Positions 1 through 9,525 of a stretch of 64,000 nucleotides of DNA are shown here, piece after piece. The notes beneath the pieces are model-generated. The model had not been told where the DNA came from. It did not search any database and saw only the letters and a list, made by a program, of their open reading frames with translations. Each line of letters starts with the position of its first letter. The first letter of the stretch is position 1. This DNA comes from Acetobacteraceae bacterium (GTDB taxonomy: Bacteria; Pseudomonadota; Alphaproteobacteria; Acetobacterales; Acetobacteraceae): positions 248,001-312,000 of the forward strand of contig CANJLW010000003.1 of the NCBI GenBank assembly GCA_947475245.1, written 5' to 3'. The translations under genes and the position numbers were made by a program.

Positions 1-1027
1 CCCCGAACAGCCGCATTGATGATTCCGCCGCCGTCAGCGGGAGGTCGTTGAAGTTGATCTGAAGCGAGGCGATTTCGAACGGCCCGACCTGCGCCTTGTA
101 GGTCGAGACGGTGTCCAGAATGCGTTCCGGCGTGCCGACCCAAGCGGCGCATTTGGCGACCTGCGTTTCGAAGGTCTCCCGCGACAAGGCCTCGATCACC
201 GCGGCGTAGCCGGGATAATCGGCGGAGCTTGTCCCGGTGCGCCATCCGGCGGCGGCATCGACGAGGGAGCGTAGATAGCGGTTCAGCGGCGCGCGGGCGA
301 TGTCCTCCGCCTCGCTCTGATTTTCATGGCACAGCATGTGGAACGCCAGCATGACCGTGCCCGGCCCCGGATGGCCGGCGCGGGCACGGGCTTCGCGGTA
401 GGTATCCAGCAGTTCCCGCATCGCGCCGCCCGCCATCGGAATGGCCATCACGCCGTATCCGGCCGAGCCTGCCCAGGCGAAGGACTCTTTGGTCGCCAGC
501 GCCGCGACATGGAACGGCGGGCGCGGCTTTTGCGTCGGGCGCGGCAGGGAGGTCACGTTTCGGAAGGCATGGAAGCGACCTTCGGAGGAAACGTTTTCCT
601 CCTCCAGCAGCCGGCGCACCTGCTCCATGCCTTCCTCGAACCGCGATCGGCTGTCGTCGAGGCTGACGCCGAAATGTTCGAACTCGATCGGCAGGAAGGC
701 GCGGGCAAAGCCGACGTCCAACCGTCCGTCGCAGAGCGCGTCGAGCATGGCGATCTCCGCCGCCAGCTTCAGCGGGTGGGTGAACGCGGGCAGCACCGCG
801 CCGGTGATGAGACGAGCATGACGGGTGATCTGGGCGGCGGCGGAGAGGAAGAGCATGGGGTTGGGGCTGTAGCCGCCGTAAGGGGCGAAATAATGCTCCA
901 CCGTGCGGACATGGCTGTAGCCGTAGCGGTCGACGCGATCGACCAGGCGCAGGGCTTCGCGCCAGTAGTCGCGCGCGGATTTTACGTCGGGACCGACGTC
1001 CGGGAAAAGCTGGATTCCGACCTGCAT
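1..1027 (-). CDS. LLM-class flavin-dependent oxidoreductase (3' end outside window)
   Basis: The gene reads leftward and runs off the window, leaving about 342 residues. The fold is the luciferase-like (LLM) TIM barrel: it opens MQVGIQLFPDVGPDVKSARD, followed by YSHVRTVEHYF and, further on, LPAFTHPLKLAAEIAMLD and VGFARAFLPIEFEHFG. These are standard landmarks of FMN- or F420-dependent monooxygenases of about 350 residues, so only a few C-terminal residues should be missing. The start is supported by AAGGGAA five bases upstream. It is divergent from the exported hydrolase at 1105. The substrate cannot be read from the sequence, and an alkanesulfonate-type, nitrilotriacetate-type or general reductase role is equally possible. 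Confidence 0.85.
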   Translation of the reverse strand, partial: MQVGIQLFPDVGPDVKSARDYWREALRLVDRVDRYGYSHVRTVEHYFAPYGGYSPNPMLFLSAAAQITRHARLITGAVLPAFTHPLKLAAEIAMLDALCDGRLDVGFARAFLPIEFEHFGVSLDDSRSRFEEGMEQVRRLLEEENVSSEGRFHAFRNVTSLPRPTQKPRPPFHVAALATKESFAWAGSAGYGVMAIPMAGGAMRELLDTYREARARAGHPGPGTVMLAFHMLCHENQSEAEDIARAPLNRYLRSLVDAAAGWRTGTSSADYPGYAAVIEALSRETFETQVAKCAAWVGTPERILDTVSTYKAQVGPFEIASLQINFNDLPLTAAESSMRLFG

Positions 1028-1104
1028 GACGTTTCCCTTATGCTGCCGCCGGGGCGCGCTTTTGTTTAGCCCGACAGAGTATCCCAACCCGCCAGTCGGA
1101 AGCC

Positions 1105-2010
1105 ATGATGCGCCTGTTATCCATCTTGTTCTTGGTGTTCGCGATGTCCAGCCATACCGTCCTCGCCGCCGATCCGCCCCCGTTGCCGGAACTGCGCTTT
1201 GCGCAGATCCCCGAAGCCGCCCGCCCGCGCTACAACGGCGACCGATTCAGCTATATGGAGGCCGGACGAAAGGACGCGCCCCCGCTGGTGTTGCTGCATG
1301 GTGTCGGTGCCAATTCCATGCATTGGAGGTTCCAACTGGCGGGGCTGAGCGATCGGTATCGCGTCATCGCCTGGAATGCCCCCGGCTATGTGCTGACCGA
1401 CGCTTTGCGGGCCGATACGCCGACGTGTCGGGATTATGCCGACGCCGTCGCCGATTTCCTGGCCGCGCTGGGCATCGGCAGGACCGCCATTCTGGCGAAC
1501 TCCTTCGGTGCGCGCGTCGCGCAGTGCTTCGGCGCCCATTACCCCGATCGCGTCGTGCGCATGGTGCTGACCGGCGCGGGCATCGGCCAGCGCGACCTGC
1601 CTGACGCCGACCGGCAAAAAGCCGTCGCCGTTCGGCAGGCCCAGATCGGCGCCGGAGGCTACGGCTTAGGTGCCCGAGTCGCGGCGTTGCTGAGCACCAA
1701 GGCCTCGCCCGAGACTATCGCCCTCGTGCAAGACGTTCTCCGCGCTACTAACCCGGTGGGCTTTATGCAGGCGGTGCGGTTCGGTCTGTCCAACACCTAT
1801 CTGCCGGACTTCGCGGACCGCCTGACCATGCCCGTGCTGCTGATCCAGGGGGCGGAGGATCGGGTGAACCCGACCGAACACAACGCCGCCATCCTGGCCA
1901 AGGCACTGCCGAATGCTCGGCTGATCGTGCTCGATGGCGCGGGGCACCTGCCGGAAGTCGAATTGCCCGGCAGGGTCAACGAACTGACCGCGGCGTTTCT
2001 GGCGGAGTAG
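1105..2010 (+). CDS. Exported alpha/beta-fold hydrolase
   Basis: The 301-residue protein starts with a hydrophobic signal peptide (about residues 1-21, ending VLA-A), so it should act in the periplasm. The alpha/beta hydrolase layout is complete: oxyanion segment HGVGAN (65-70), nucleophile elbow ANSFG with Ser133, acid Asp252 in GAEDRVNP and His281 in GAGHLPEVE. The elbow has Ala in place of the usual first Gly, which is tolerated in this family. The gene ends 6 bases before the convergent oxidoreductase at 2017. An esterase, lipase or C-C hydrolase activity is possible, and the substrate is unknown. Confidence 0.87.
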   Translation: MMRLLSILFLVFAMSSHTVLAADPPPLPELRFAQIPEAARPRYNGDRFSYMEAGRKDAPPLVLLHGVGANSMHWRFQLAGLSDRYRVIAWNAPGYVLTDALRADTPTCRDYADAVADFLAALGIGRTAILANSFGARVAQCFGAHYPDRVVRMVLTGAGIGQRDLPDADRQKAVAVRQAQIGAGGYGLGARVAALLSTKASPETIALVQDVLRATNPVGFMQAVRFGLSNTYLPDFADRLTMPVLLIQGAEDRVNPTEHNAAILAKALPNARLIVLDGAGHLPEVELPGRVNELTAAFLAE

Positions 2011-2016
2011 TTGCCG

Positions 2017-3111
2017 CTACAGAATCTGCTTCCGCCCGGTTGTGGAGGCCTGCACAATCGCGTCCAACAGGCGATGGCGGGTAACGGCGGCATCGAAGCT
2101 CGGGCTGGCCGGCGTGCCGTTCAGGATCGCCTGACCCAGCTTCGCGTATAGCTGCGCGACGTTATAGGGTGAGCCCGCCGGCGTGCCCTCCGGCACCCAG
2201 CGATACTCTGCCGGGATCGCCAGATCGGCCATTTCCTTGTCCGCGCCGCGCGCGCCGCGCACGATCAGTTCCTGTCGTTGGGTGGATGTACGCATGGTCG
2301 GCGACAGCGACAGATCGCCGGCGTCGCCATGGATTTCGAGCATGAATTCCGTGCCGCGCGCCATGCCGCCGCGCACCTGGAACGAAATCGCCGCGTCGCC
2401 GATCAGGCCGTTCACCAGCAATTGATCGGGCACGTCCTTGGCGACGGGTCCGCCCACGTCGTCGGCGGGAATGGTGTCGCGCTGGCTGACGACGAAGGCC
2501 GATAATTCGCGGAACTCTCCCAGGCAGTAACACAGGATGTCCAGGTTATGGCCACCGGGGATGGTCATCAGGTTGGCGCCGTTGGCGAAGCTGGCCTGGT
2601 ACGATCGGTCCAGCGTCGCGCCCCAGTTCGCGGCATTGACGAACATCGTCGCCGACAGCACGCGGCCGACATAGCCCTGTCCGATCAGATCCCGCACGTA
2701 ATTGACCGCCGGGGAGACCTGGCCTTGCAGCCCGACCGCGTGGCGAACTCCGGCACGATCGGCCGCGTCGCGCATGCGGATCGCCTCGTCCGTCGTGCGT
2801 CCCAGCGGCCATTCGGAGTAGACATGCTTGCCCGCGTCGATGGCGGCCATGACGGGATCGAGGTGATCCGGCACCTTGACGCAGACGGTGACCAGATCGA
2901 CGTCGGGATGGCGCGCCAGCGCGACGGGATCGGCGAATGCCAGCCGAACACCGTAATGCTTCGCCGCCGCTTCGGCCGATTCCTGCCGCGTCGTGCAGAC
3001 CGCGACGATCTCGAACTCCGGCAGCGCCTGCAACGCGGGCATATGGGCGATGGATGAAAAGCCACGGTTTGGCGTGATGCCGACCATGCCGACACGGATT
3101 TTCTTGGTCAT
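2017..3111 (-). CDS. Gfo/Idh/MocA family oxidoreductase, Gal80-like
   Basis: The 364-residue protein has an N-terminal Rossmann domain (IRVGMVGI, residues 5-12, then HMPALQALPEFEIVAVC) and a C-terminal alpha/beta dehydratase-like domain, as in NAD(P)-dependent sugar dehydrogenases. The conserved Glu-Lys-Pro motif reads SEWPLG here (99-104), so the usual catalytic Lys is Trp, as seen in Gal80-type members. It follows the sugar methyltransferase at 3126 by 14 bases on the same strand and may be co-transcribed, which would fit sugar modification. Whether it is an active dehydrogenase or a ligand-sensing protein is uncertain. Confidence 0.88.
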   Translation of the reverse strand: MTKKIRVGMVGITPNRGFSSIAHMPALQALPEFEIVAVCTTRQESAEAAAKHYGVRLAFADPVALARHPDVDLVTVCVKVPDHLDPVMAAIDAGKHVYSEWPLGRTTDEAIRMRDAADRAGVRHAVGLQGQVSPAVNYVRDLIGQGYVGRVLSATMFVNAANWGATLDRSYQASFANGANLMTIPGGHNLDILCYCLGEFRELSAFVVSQRDTIPADDVGGPVAKDVPDQLLVNGLIGDAAISFQVRGGMARGTEFMLEIHGDAGDLSLSPTMRTSTQRQELIVRGARGADKEMADLAIPAEYRWVPEGTPAGSPYNVAQLYAKLGQAILNGTPASPSFDAAVTRHRLLDAIVQASTTGRKQIL

Positions 3112-3125
3112 TGCGGTGTTCTTTC

Positions 3126-4043
3126 TTACGGTCGGCGCGTGCCGACCAGATAGTCACTGTTGACATCGATCCGGGTCAGCCGCCAGTCCCATTGATCGGC
3201 GGTGCGGGCCGCCAGGTCGGCGAACCAGGCAACGTTGTCGATGCCCTCAAAACTGCGTTGATAGGCGAACAATGCCGAACATACGCGGGTATCGTGGAGC
3301 AGCGCCGCGATCTCCTCCCGCAGAGGCATCGGCATTTCACTCAAGGCCCAGGTCGACATCAATGCAGAGCGTGGCCCCATCGCCCGGGCCACATCGGACA
3401 ACGACGGCGTCAGCAGGACCGAACGCCGAGGAATCGTTTCATGCAGCGTCAAATAATACCGCTGCAGGGCATGAATGGGCGGAAGGTCGAAGATTGCATA
3501 GTCGCCGGCGAAACCCAGATCGGCCGCCAATCGGCACATCGATCCATAACCGCCGCCGAACTCCGCGATCGTATCGTGCGCCAGCCAGTTCCTTCCAGTC
3601 GTGCTTTGGAAGTGCAGCAAGTGCGCCGCGTGCATGACCGTGTTCGCATTGGTCCTGGGATAAGGCAGAAACGGTGGCCCGTGCCCATAGGGCTGGTGGG
3701 TGATCCCGGCCTTCCAAACCGCTTTCCAATCGCCGGTGCGGCGCAATCTTCGATAGGCATCGACCGAAAACGCAGTCGTTCCGTTGACCATCGTGCTTTT
3801 GATCGGCGGCCACCGCATGAAGAACCGAGGGTCTTCCTCCTCGGCGTGACGAGCCAGCGCCTCGCACGTGTCGCGCCAGAACGGCAGGGCGCCTTCAACG
3901 TCGTTCAAGCGTCGCAATTCCTGGCGTAACGCCTCCGCCGCTTGCGCTTCCAGCGGCGTGGGCGCGCGTACAAACGCCTCTCGCAGTGTCGCGACGCCGT
4001 TTTCCGCCACGCGTACCAGTTCACGACGATCCCAGATCGACAT
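3126..4043 (-). CDS. Putative sugar O-methyltransferase
   Basis: This is a SAM-dependent methyltransferase-like protein of 305 residues from the chosen start MSIWDRREL. An upstream ATG at 4082 lacks a ribosome site, whereas GGGGAA lies eight bases before 4043. The nucleotide-binding glycine motif is EFGGGYGSMCRLA, followed by YAIFDLPPIHALQRYYL. This combination matches the putative sugar O-methyltransferase family found near polysaccharide genes. It is followed by the Gfo/Idh/MocA gene. The acceptor is unknown, and no O-antigen cluster is visible around it. Confidence 0.75.
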   Translation of the reverse strand: MSIWDRRELVRVAENGVATLREAFVRAPTPLEAQAAEALRQELRRLNDVEGALPFWRDTCEALARHAEEEDPRFFMRWPPIKSTMVNGTTAFSVDAYRRLRRTGDWKAVWKAGITHQPYGHGPPFLPYPRTNANTVMHAAHLLHFQSTTGRNWLAHDTIAEFGGGYGSMCRLAADLGFAGDYAIFDLPPIHALQRYYLTLHETIPRRSVLLTPSLSDVARAMGPRSALMSTWALSEMPMPLREEIAALLHDTRVCSALFAYQRSFEGIDNVAWFADLAARTADQWDWRLTRIDVNSDYLVGTRRP

Positions 4044-4113
4044 TCCGATGTTTCCCCAGACACAAGCTTGAGACATTAACATCAGGTTCGGCGGGTCGGG
4101 AAATAACGCCCTG

Positions 4114-4548
4114 TCACCCGCGCCGCGCCTGAAAGAAAGCCCGCAGCAGGCCGGCAGACTCAGTCTCCCGCACCCCGCCGATCACCTCGGGCCGGTGATG
4201 GCATGACGATGCATCGAACACCCGCGCGCCGTGTTCCACCCCCCCGCCCTTGGGATCGTATGCGCCGAACACGAGCTTGCGGATGCGAAACAGGCTGATT
4301 GCCTGGGCGCACATCGGGCAAGGTTCCAGCGTTACATACAGGTCGCAGTCGGGCAGTCTGGGGGAGCCGCGCTGGGCCGCGGCGGCGCGCAATGCCAGGA
4401 TTTCGGCATGGGCGGAAGCGTCGTCGCGGGCTTCGACTTCGTTGCCGGCTTGCGCCAGCACGTCACCGTTTGGCCCGACAACGACCGCGCCGATGGGAAC
4501 TTCGGCGCGGTTGAATGCCGCCCTGGCTTCCGCCAGGGCGATGTCCAT
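4114..4548 (-). CDS. tadA: tRNA(adenine34) deaminase-like nucleoside deaminase
   Basis: This 144-residue zinc deaminase has HAE (His47, Glu49) and PCPMC (Cys77, Cys80), the zinc ligands and catalytic Glu of the cytidine/deoxycytidylate deaminase fold. The length and the sequence VPIGAVVV match TadA, which converts A34 to inosine in tRNA-Arg(ACG). It begins 8 bases after the stop of acnA on the same strand, so the two are probably co-transcribed. Guanine deaminase is the main alternative, but TadA is more likely because an essential copy is expected and the spacing of the motifs fits. Confidence 0.85.
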   Translation of the reverse strand: MDIALAEARAAFNRAEVPIGAVVVGPNGDVLAQAGNEVEARDDASAHAEILALRAAAAQRGSPRLPDCDLYVTLEPCPMCAQAISLFRIRKLVFGAYDPKGGGVEHGARVFDASSCHHRPEVIGGVRETESAGLLRAFFQARRG

Positions 4549-4556
4549 CGGTTGGA

Positions 4557-7250
4557 TCAGGCGGCCTTGGCCATGCCGCGCAGCACGTATTGCAGGATGC
4601 CGCCGTGCTGGTAGTACCCGACCTCGTCCACAGTATCGATGCGGCAGGTCACCGGCACGCGATCCGTGGTGCCGTTCGCGCGGTGGATGACCAGGGTCAG
4701 GTCCATGCGCGGGGTGATGTTCTCCAGCCCCTCGATATCGATGATTTCGTCACCGGTCAGGCCCAGCGTCTTGCGGTCCGTGCCTTCCTTGAAGGTCAAG
4801 GGCAGAACGCCCATGCCCACCAGGTTGGAACGGTGAATACGCTCGAAGCTTTCGACGATCACCGCCTTGACGCCCAGCAGGAACGTGCCCTTCGCCGCCC
4901 AGTCGCGCGACGATCCGGTGCCGTATTCCTTGCCGCCGAAGATCACCAGCGGCACGCCTTCCGCCTTATAACGCATCGCCGCGTCATAAATCGGCATCTG
5001 CTCTCCGCTCGGCAGATGCTTCGTCATGCCGCCTTCGACATTGTTCAGCATCTCGTTACGGATACGGATGTTAGCGAAGGTGCCGCGCATCATGATCTCA
5101 TGATTGCCGCGCCGAGCGCCGTAGCTGTTGAAGTTGGCTTGCGTGACCTGACGTTCGAGCAGGTAGTCACCGGCCGGGGAGGTCTTGCGGATGTTGCCGG
5201 CCGGGCTGATGTGGTCGGTCGTGATGCTGTCGCCCAGTTCGGCCAGCACCCGCGCGCCGGCGATGTTGCCGACCGGGGCCGGTTCCATCGTCATGCCCTC
5301 GAAATACGGGGGGTTCTTGACGTAGGTCGAACCGTCGGACCAGCGATAAGTGGCGCTGTCTCCCTCGACCTCGATCGCCTGCCACTGCTTCGGCCCCTTG
5401 GTCGCTTCCGCGTAGCGCTTCAGGAACTGATCGCGCGACAGCGACGACGCAATGACGTCGGCGATTTCCTTGTTGGTCGGCCAGATGTCCTTCAGGTAGA
5501 CGGGCTGCCCATCGTTACCCGTGCCCAACGACACCGTCGTGATGTCCTGCGTCACGTTGCCCAGCAGCGAATAGGCAACGACCAGCGGCGGGGAGGCAAG
5601 GTAGTTCGCCCGCACGTTCGCATGCACGCGGCCTTCGAAGTTGCGGTTGCCGGAGATGACGGCAGCGCCGACCAGACGGTTATCCTCGATCGCATCGACG
5701 ATGGCGTCTTCCAGCGGGCCGGAATTGCCGATGCACGTCGTGCAGCCGTAACCGACCAGGTTGAAGCCCAGTGCGTCGAGATCGACGGTCAGGCCGGACT
5801 TGTCGAGATATTCCGTAACCACCTGCGAGCCGGGCGCCAGGGAGGTCTTCACCCAGGGCTTCGGCTTCAGGCCCTTGGCGTTCGCCTTGCGCGCCACCAG
5901 ACCGGCGGCGACCAGCACCGACGGGTTCGACGTGTTGGTGCAGGACGTGATCGCCGCGATCACCACGTCGCCATGGGTGATCTCGTAGTTCTTGCCTTCG
6001 ACCGCGACCTTGGTGGCGACTTCGTTGGCCGGAACGCCCAGGCCCTTGGTCAGGTCGGCGTTGAACGACGCGCTGACATCCTTCAGCAGCACCCGATCCT
6101 GCGGCCGCTTCGGTCCCGCCATGCTGGGCAGCACCGTGCCGAGATCGAGTTCCAGCGTGTCGGTGAACACCGGATCAGGTTGGCCGGGCTCCCGGAACAT
6201 GCCCTGGGCCTTAAGGTAGGCTTCGACCAGCGCGATGCGGTGGTTGTCGCGGCCGGACAGGCGCAGGTAATCCAGGGCGACCTTATCGACCGGGAAGAAG
6301 CCGCAGGTGGCGCCGTATTCCGGGGCCATGTTGCCGATGGTGGCGCGATCCGGCAGGCCGAGATCGTCCAGGCCCGGGCCGAAGAATTCGACGAACTTGC
6401 CGACCACGCCCTTGCGGCGCAGCATCTGCGTAACGGTCAGCACCAGATCGGTGGCCGTCGCGCCCTCGGGCATTTTGCCGGTCAGGCGGAAGCCGATCAC
6501 GTCGGGGATCAGCATGGCGATGGGCTGGCCGAGCATGGCGGCTTCGGCTTCGATGCCGCCGACGCCCCAGCCGAGGATGCCCAGGCCGTTCACCATCGTG
6601 GTGTGGCTGTCGGTCCCGTACAATGTGTCGGGGTAGGCGAAGTTCGTGCCGCCGTTGGTGGAGGTCCAGACGCACTGGCCGAGATATTCCAGGTTCACCT
6701 GATGGCAAATGCCGGTGCCCGGCGGGACGACGCGGAAGTTGGAGAACGCTTCCTGGCCCCAGCGCAGGAAGCGATAGCGTTCGCCGTTCCGCTCGAACTC
6801 GATGTCTTCGTTCTGTTGCAGAGAGCCGGGACGCCCGGAGACGTCGACCATGACGGAGTGATCGATGACCAGATCGACCGGCACCAGCGGGTTCACTTTT
6901 TGCGGGTTGCCGCCCAGGCGGGTCAGGCCGTCGCGCATGGCGGCCAGATCGACCACGGCCGGAACGCCGGTGAAATCCTGCAACAGGATGCGCGCGGGCT
7001 TGAACGGCACTTCGTTGGTGGAAGAGCCCTTGGCGAGCCAACCGACGATGGATTTCGCGTCGTTCACGGAATAGCTGCGCCCGTCTTCGAAGCGCAGCAC
7101 GTTTTCCAACAGCACCTTAAGGCTGACCGGCAGACGGCTGAAGTCGCCCAGGGTCTTCGACGCTTCGGGGAGGGAGTAATAGTCGTAAGACTTCCCTTCG
7201 ACCGTCAGGGTCTTGCGGGTTTTCAGCGTGTCGTGCCCGATGGCTGTCAT
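4557..7250 (-). CDS. acnA: Aconitate hydratase A
   Basis: The 897-residue enzyme interconverts citrate and isocitrate through a [4Fe-4S] cluster in the TCA cycle. Cluster ligands are visible in SCTNTSNPSVL and GYGCTTCIGNSGP, and the C-terminal swivel domain carries GSSRDWAAKGT. The start MTAIGHDTLKTRKTLTV is where homologues begin and is preceded by GGAAAG. A longer in-frame ATG at 7307 also has GAGGA eight bases upstream, so a 19-residue extension cannot be excluded. tadA follows. The long frame on the opposite strand is an antisense artefact of high GC. Confidence 0.97.
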   Translation of the reverse strand: MTAIGHDTLKTRKTLTVEGKSYDYYSLPEASKTLGDFSRLPVSLKVLLENVLRFEDGRSYSVNDAKSIVGWLAKGSSTNEVPFKPARILLQDFTGVPAVVDLAAMRDGLTRLGGNPQKVNPLVPVDLVIDHSVMVDVSGRPGSLQQNEDIEFERNGERYRFLRWGQEAFSNFRVVPPGTGICHQVNLEYLGQCVWTSTNGGTNFAYPDTLYGTDSHTTMVNGLGILGWGVGGIEAEAAMLGQPIAMLIPDVIGFRLTGKMPEGATATDLVLTVTQMLRRKGVVGKFVEFFGPGLDDLGLPDRATIGNMAPEYGATCGFFPVDKVALDYLRLSGRDNHRIALVEAYLKAQGMFREPGQPDPVFTDTLELDLGTVLPSMAGPKRPQDRVLLKDVSASFNADLTKGLGVPANEVATKVAVEGKNYEITHGDVVIAAITSCTNTSNPSVLVAAGLVARKANAKGLKPKPWVKTSLAPGSQVVTEYLDKSGLTVDLDALGFNLVGYGCTTCIGNSGPLEDAIVDAIEDNRLVGAAVISGNRNFEGRVHANVRANYLASPPLVVAYSLLGNVTQDITTVSLGTGNDGQPVYLKDIWPTNKEIADVIASSLSRDQFLKRYAEATKGPKQWQAIEVEGDSATYRWSDGSTYVKNPPYFEGMTMEPAPVGNIAGARVLAELGDSITTDHISPAGNIRKTSPAGDYLLERQVTQANFNSYGARRGNHEIMMRGTFANIRIRNEMLNNVEGGMTKHLPSGEQMPIYDAAMRYKAEGVPLVIFGGKEYGTGSSRDWAAKGTFLLGVKAVIVESFERIHRSNLVGMGVLPLTFKEGTDRKTLGLTGDEIIDIEGLENITPRMDLTLVIHRANGTTDRVPVTCRIDTVDEVGYYQHGGILQYVLRGMAKAA

Positions 7251-7503
7251 GTGGCGCTTTCCGTCTGCTGGGGCGAAGCGGGTTGGGGCCTGCCTCGCGG
7301 ATGCCATAATCGTAATCCTCGGGCTTTAACCACAGACTTCGGAGTGCGTCCACCAGGGGAAAATAAGTCAGGCCGCGATCCTCGGACAACGATCCCGTCG
7401 CCCTCCCCCGTCGGGGCACATTGGACCAACCGCGCCAAATCCCATATTGACCGCCCCAATTGACCGCCCCAACCGGCCGGACACTCCAACTCAGAGGTCA
7501 TGC

Positions 7504-8097
7504 GTGCTGAAAGCAGAGGCGTTGGCGGTGTTTCGCGGCGAACGGCTGATCTTCCGCGACCTCAGCTTTACCGTCCCCGAAGGCGGTGCCCTTGTGCTTG
7601 CCGGGGCCAACGGCGCGGGTAAATCGACCCTGCTGCGCCTGCTCGCCGGACTGATCCGCCCCATCGCCGGCCGGCTGCTATGGCAAGATCGGGATGCGTT
7701 CCTGGATCTGGCAGAACACGCGGGCCGCGTCGCCTATCTCGGCCATCACGACGCCGTGAAGCCCGGTCTGACGGCGGCGGAGAACCTGCGCTTTACCGCC
7801 GCCCTGAGCGGTGGCGACGCAAATGCCGCACTTGCCGCGATGGGCCTGTCCGACCTTACTGAGCTGCCGGCACGGATGCTGTCCGCGGGGCAGAAGCGCC
7901 GGCTGGCCCTGGCCCGCCTCCCCCTCTCCAACGCCGCCCTCTGGCTTCTCGACGAGCCCACGCTCGGCCTTGACGCCGCCTCCATCGCGCGGTTCGGCGA
8001 GCTTTTAACCGCGCACCGCGCGAATGGCGGGCTGGTGATCGCCGCGACCCATGTGCCGCTTCCCCTGACCGACGTCCAGGCATTGAGGCTGGGATGA
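7504..8097 (+). CDS. ccmA: Heme exporter ATP-binding protein CcmA
   Basis: This small 197-residue ABC ATPase has Walker [10 protein letters not shown], signature [14 protein letters not shown] and Walker [12 protein letters not shown] chose the GTG at 7504 ([17 protein letters not shown]) because CcmA homologues begin at this point and AGAGG sits upstream; the ATG at 7447 only adds an unrelated 19-residue tail. The last four bases overlap ccmB (ATGA). CcmA powers the CcmABCD complex that releases holo-CcmE during System I cytochrome c maturation. No ccmC, ccmD or ccmE lies in the window, so the operon appears split. Confidence 0.93.
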   Translation: MLKAEALAVFRGERLIFRDLSFTVPEGGALVLAGANGAGKSTLLRLLAGLIRPIAGRLLWQDRDAFLDLAEHAGRVAYLGHHDAVKPGLTAAENLRFTAALSGGDANAALAAMGLSDLTELPARMLSAGQKRRLALARLPLSNAALWLLDEPTLGLDAASIARFGELLTAHRANGGLVIAATHVPLPLTDVQALRLG

Positions 8098-8759
8098 GCG
8101 GCTTTCTCGCCCTGCTGACCCGCGAGATGCGACTGTCGCTGCGCCACGGCGCGGACACCGTCGCCGCGCTGCTGTTCTTCCTGCTGACCGCGATGCTGTT
8201 TCCCCTCGCCATCGGCCCGGAACCCGAAACGTTGGGCCGACTCGCGCCCGGCATCGTGTGGGTCTGCGCGCTGCTCGCCGCGCTGCTGCCGCTCGATCGG
8301 TTGTTCGGCGCGGATTGGGAGGACGGGTCGCTGGATCATCTGTTGCTGTCCGGCCAGACCAGCGCCGCCATCGCCGGTGCAAAGGCGCTGTCGCACTGGC
8401 TGGTGACCGGCCTGCCGCTGCTGATCGCCGCCGCGCCGCTGGCGATCATGCTGCGGATGCCCGAGGCCGCGATTCCCGCGCTGCTGGCGGGGCTGCTGCC
8501 GGGCACGCTGCTGCTTTCCCTGCTGGGCGCGACGGGCGCCGCGATCGTTCTGGGCGCGCGACGCGGCGGGGTGCTGCTGCCGCTGCTGGTGCTGCCGCTC
8601 GCCATGCCGGTGCTGATCTTCGGGGTCGGCGCCGCCGATGCCGCGGCGACCGGGCTGGAGTCCCGGCCGCATCTGCTGCTGCTGGCGGCGATGCTGGCAG
8701 CGGCCGTCCCGCTCTGCCCCCTGGCGTCCGGCGCGGCGTTGCGCGGCGCGGCGGAATAG
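8094..8759 (+). CDS. ccmB: Heme exporter membrane protein CcmB
   Basis: This 221-residue polytopic protein of about six hydrophobic segments starts within the ccmA stop codon. It opens [18 protein letters not shown] and contains [20 protein letters not shown], both typical of CcmB, the permease subunit that works with CcmA and CcmC in cytochrome c maturation. The next gene (8765) converges on it from the other strand, so transcription of the ccm unit ends here and ccmC is not next door, unlike the common ccmABCDG order. Confidence 0.94.
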   Translation: MSGFLALLTREMRLSLRHGADTVAALLFFLLTAMLFPLAIGPEPETLGRLAPGIVWVCALLAALLPLDRLFGADWEDGSLDHLLLSGQTSAAIAGAKALSHWLVTGLPLLIAAAPLAIMLRMPEAAIPALLAGLLPGTLLLSLLGATGAAIVLGARRGGVLLPLLVLPLAMPVLIFGVGAADAAATGLESRPHLLLLAAMLAAAVPLCPLASGAALRGAAE

Positions 8760-8764
8760 ATCGG

Positions 8765-9520
8765 CTATTGCTTGGGCGTGGCGATCAGCCAGTGCATCAT
8801 GCAGGGCCGGAATTCGCAGACCGCGATCCAGCGATCCAGGCTGGAATAGCGTTGCAAAAACGGAAACGCGTTCGGATTGCGGCCGCTCTCGGTCACCACG
8901 GCCAGATCGTGCGTCGCCACCAACCGATCGCCGATTGCCTGCGTACAATTGGGCACCGCGAACTCATGACATTCCACGATGACGCTTGCCGACAGCAAGG
9001 CCGGCACCCGCGCGGGATCGAGCAGCGTTATCTCCTCGCCCTCGCAATCGCAGACCACCAACGGTCGCTGCCCGCGCGCCAATACGCGCTGTAAGGTTTC
9101 GGGGCCGCAGTGTCCGCCGACGTCCACTCGGCGTTCGACACCGTTCAGACGCGCTGCCTCTCGACACACCGACTGCGCGTCGGTCGATGTATCGAACGCA
9201 TGCACCGTCGCTTTTGGCAGTCGGCAGGCCAGGCCGACGGCGTAGTAGCCCTCCGCCGCGCCGATATTCACGACGACGTCCGGCTCCGCCGCGATCGCGG
9301 CTTCCATCGCCTCATGCAGTTCGGCCTCGTAGCAGCCGAGCAGTTTGGAGAGCAGATCGCCGTCGCCCCAGGAGGAGCGGATTGCCACGGTCATGCCGGA
9401 AAACGGGCCGGTCTGGACGACCGCGCCGAACCGCTTGACGGCCTCCGCCAGAATATCGCGGTAGCGCGCACGCGCCAGATGATGGGAGGCGTCGAGGATG
9501 ACGGCGCTATGGTCGACCAA
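8765..9520 (-). CDS. FkbM-like SAM-dependent methyltransferase
   Basis: The 251-residue protein has a clear SAM motif I (VVNIGAAEGYYAVGLA, about 82-97), then VHAFDTSTDAQSVCREAARLNG and the acidic motif VVCDCEGEE. This resembles FkbM-type methyltransferases. The start codon is TTG six bases after the moaB stop, with no strong ribosome site, which suggests translational coupling to moaB. It is the last gene of a minus-strand cluster beginning with the SufE-like gene. The substrate is not predictable. Confidence 0.72.
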   Translation of the reverse strand: MVDHSAVILDASHHLARARYRDILAEAVKRFGAVVQTGPFSGMTVAIRSSWGDGDLLSKLLGCYEAELHEAMEAAIAAEPDVVVNIGAAEGYYAVGLACRLPKATVHAFDTSTDAQSVCREAARLNGVERRVDVGGHCGPETLQRVLARGQRPLVVCDCEGEEITLLDPARVPALLSASVIVECHEFAVPNCTQAIGDRLVATHDLAVVTESGRNPNAFPFLQRYSSLDRWIAVCEFRPCMMHWLIATPKQ

Positions 9521-9525
9521 CGGGT

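Noticed and set aside
4515-7463. 982-residue open frame on the plus strand opposite acnA
   Set aside because: Antisense frame in high-GC sequence; acnA is certain, and the translation is low-complexity with no family signal.
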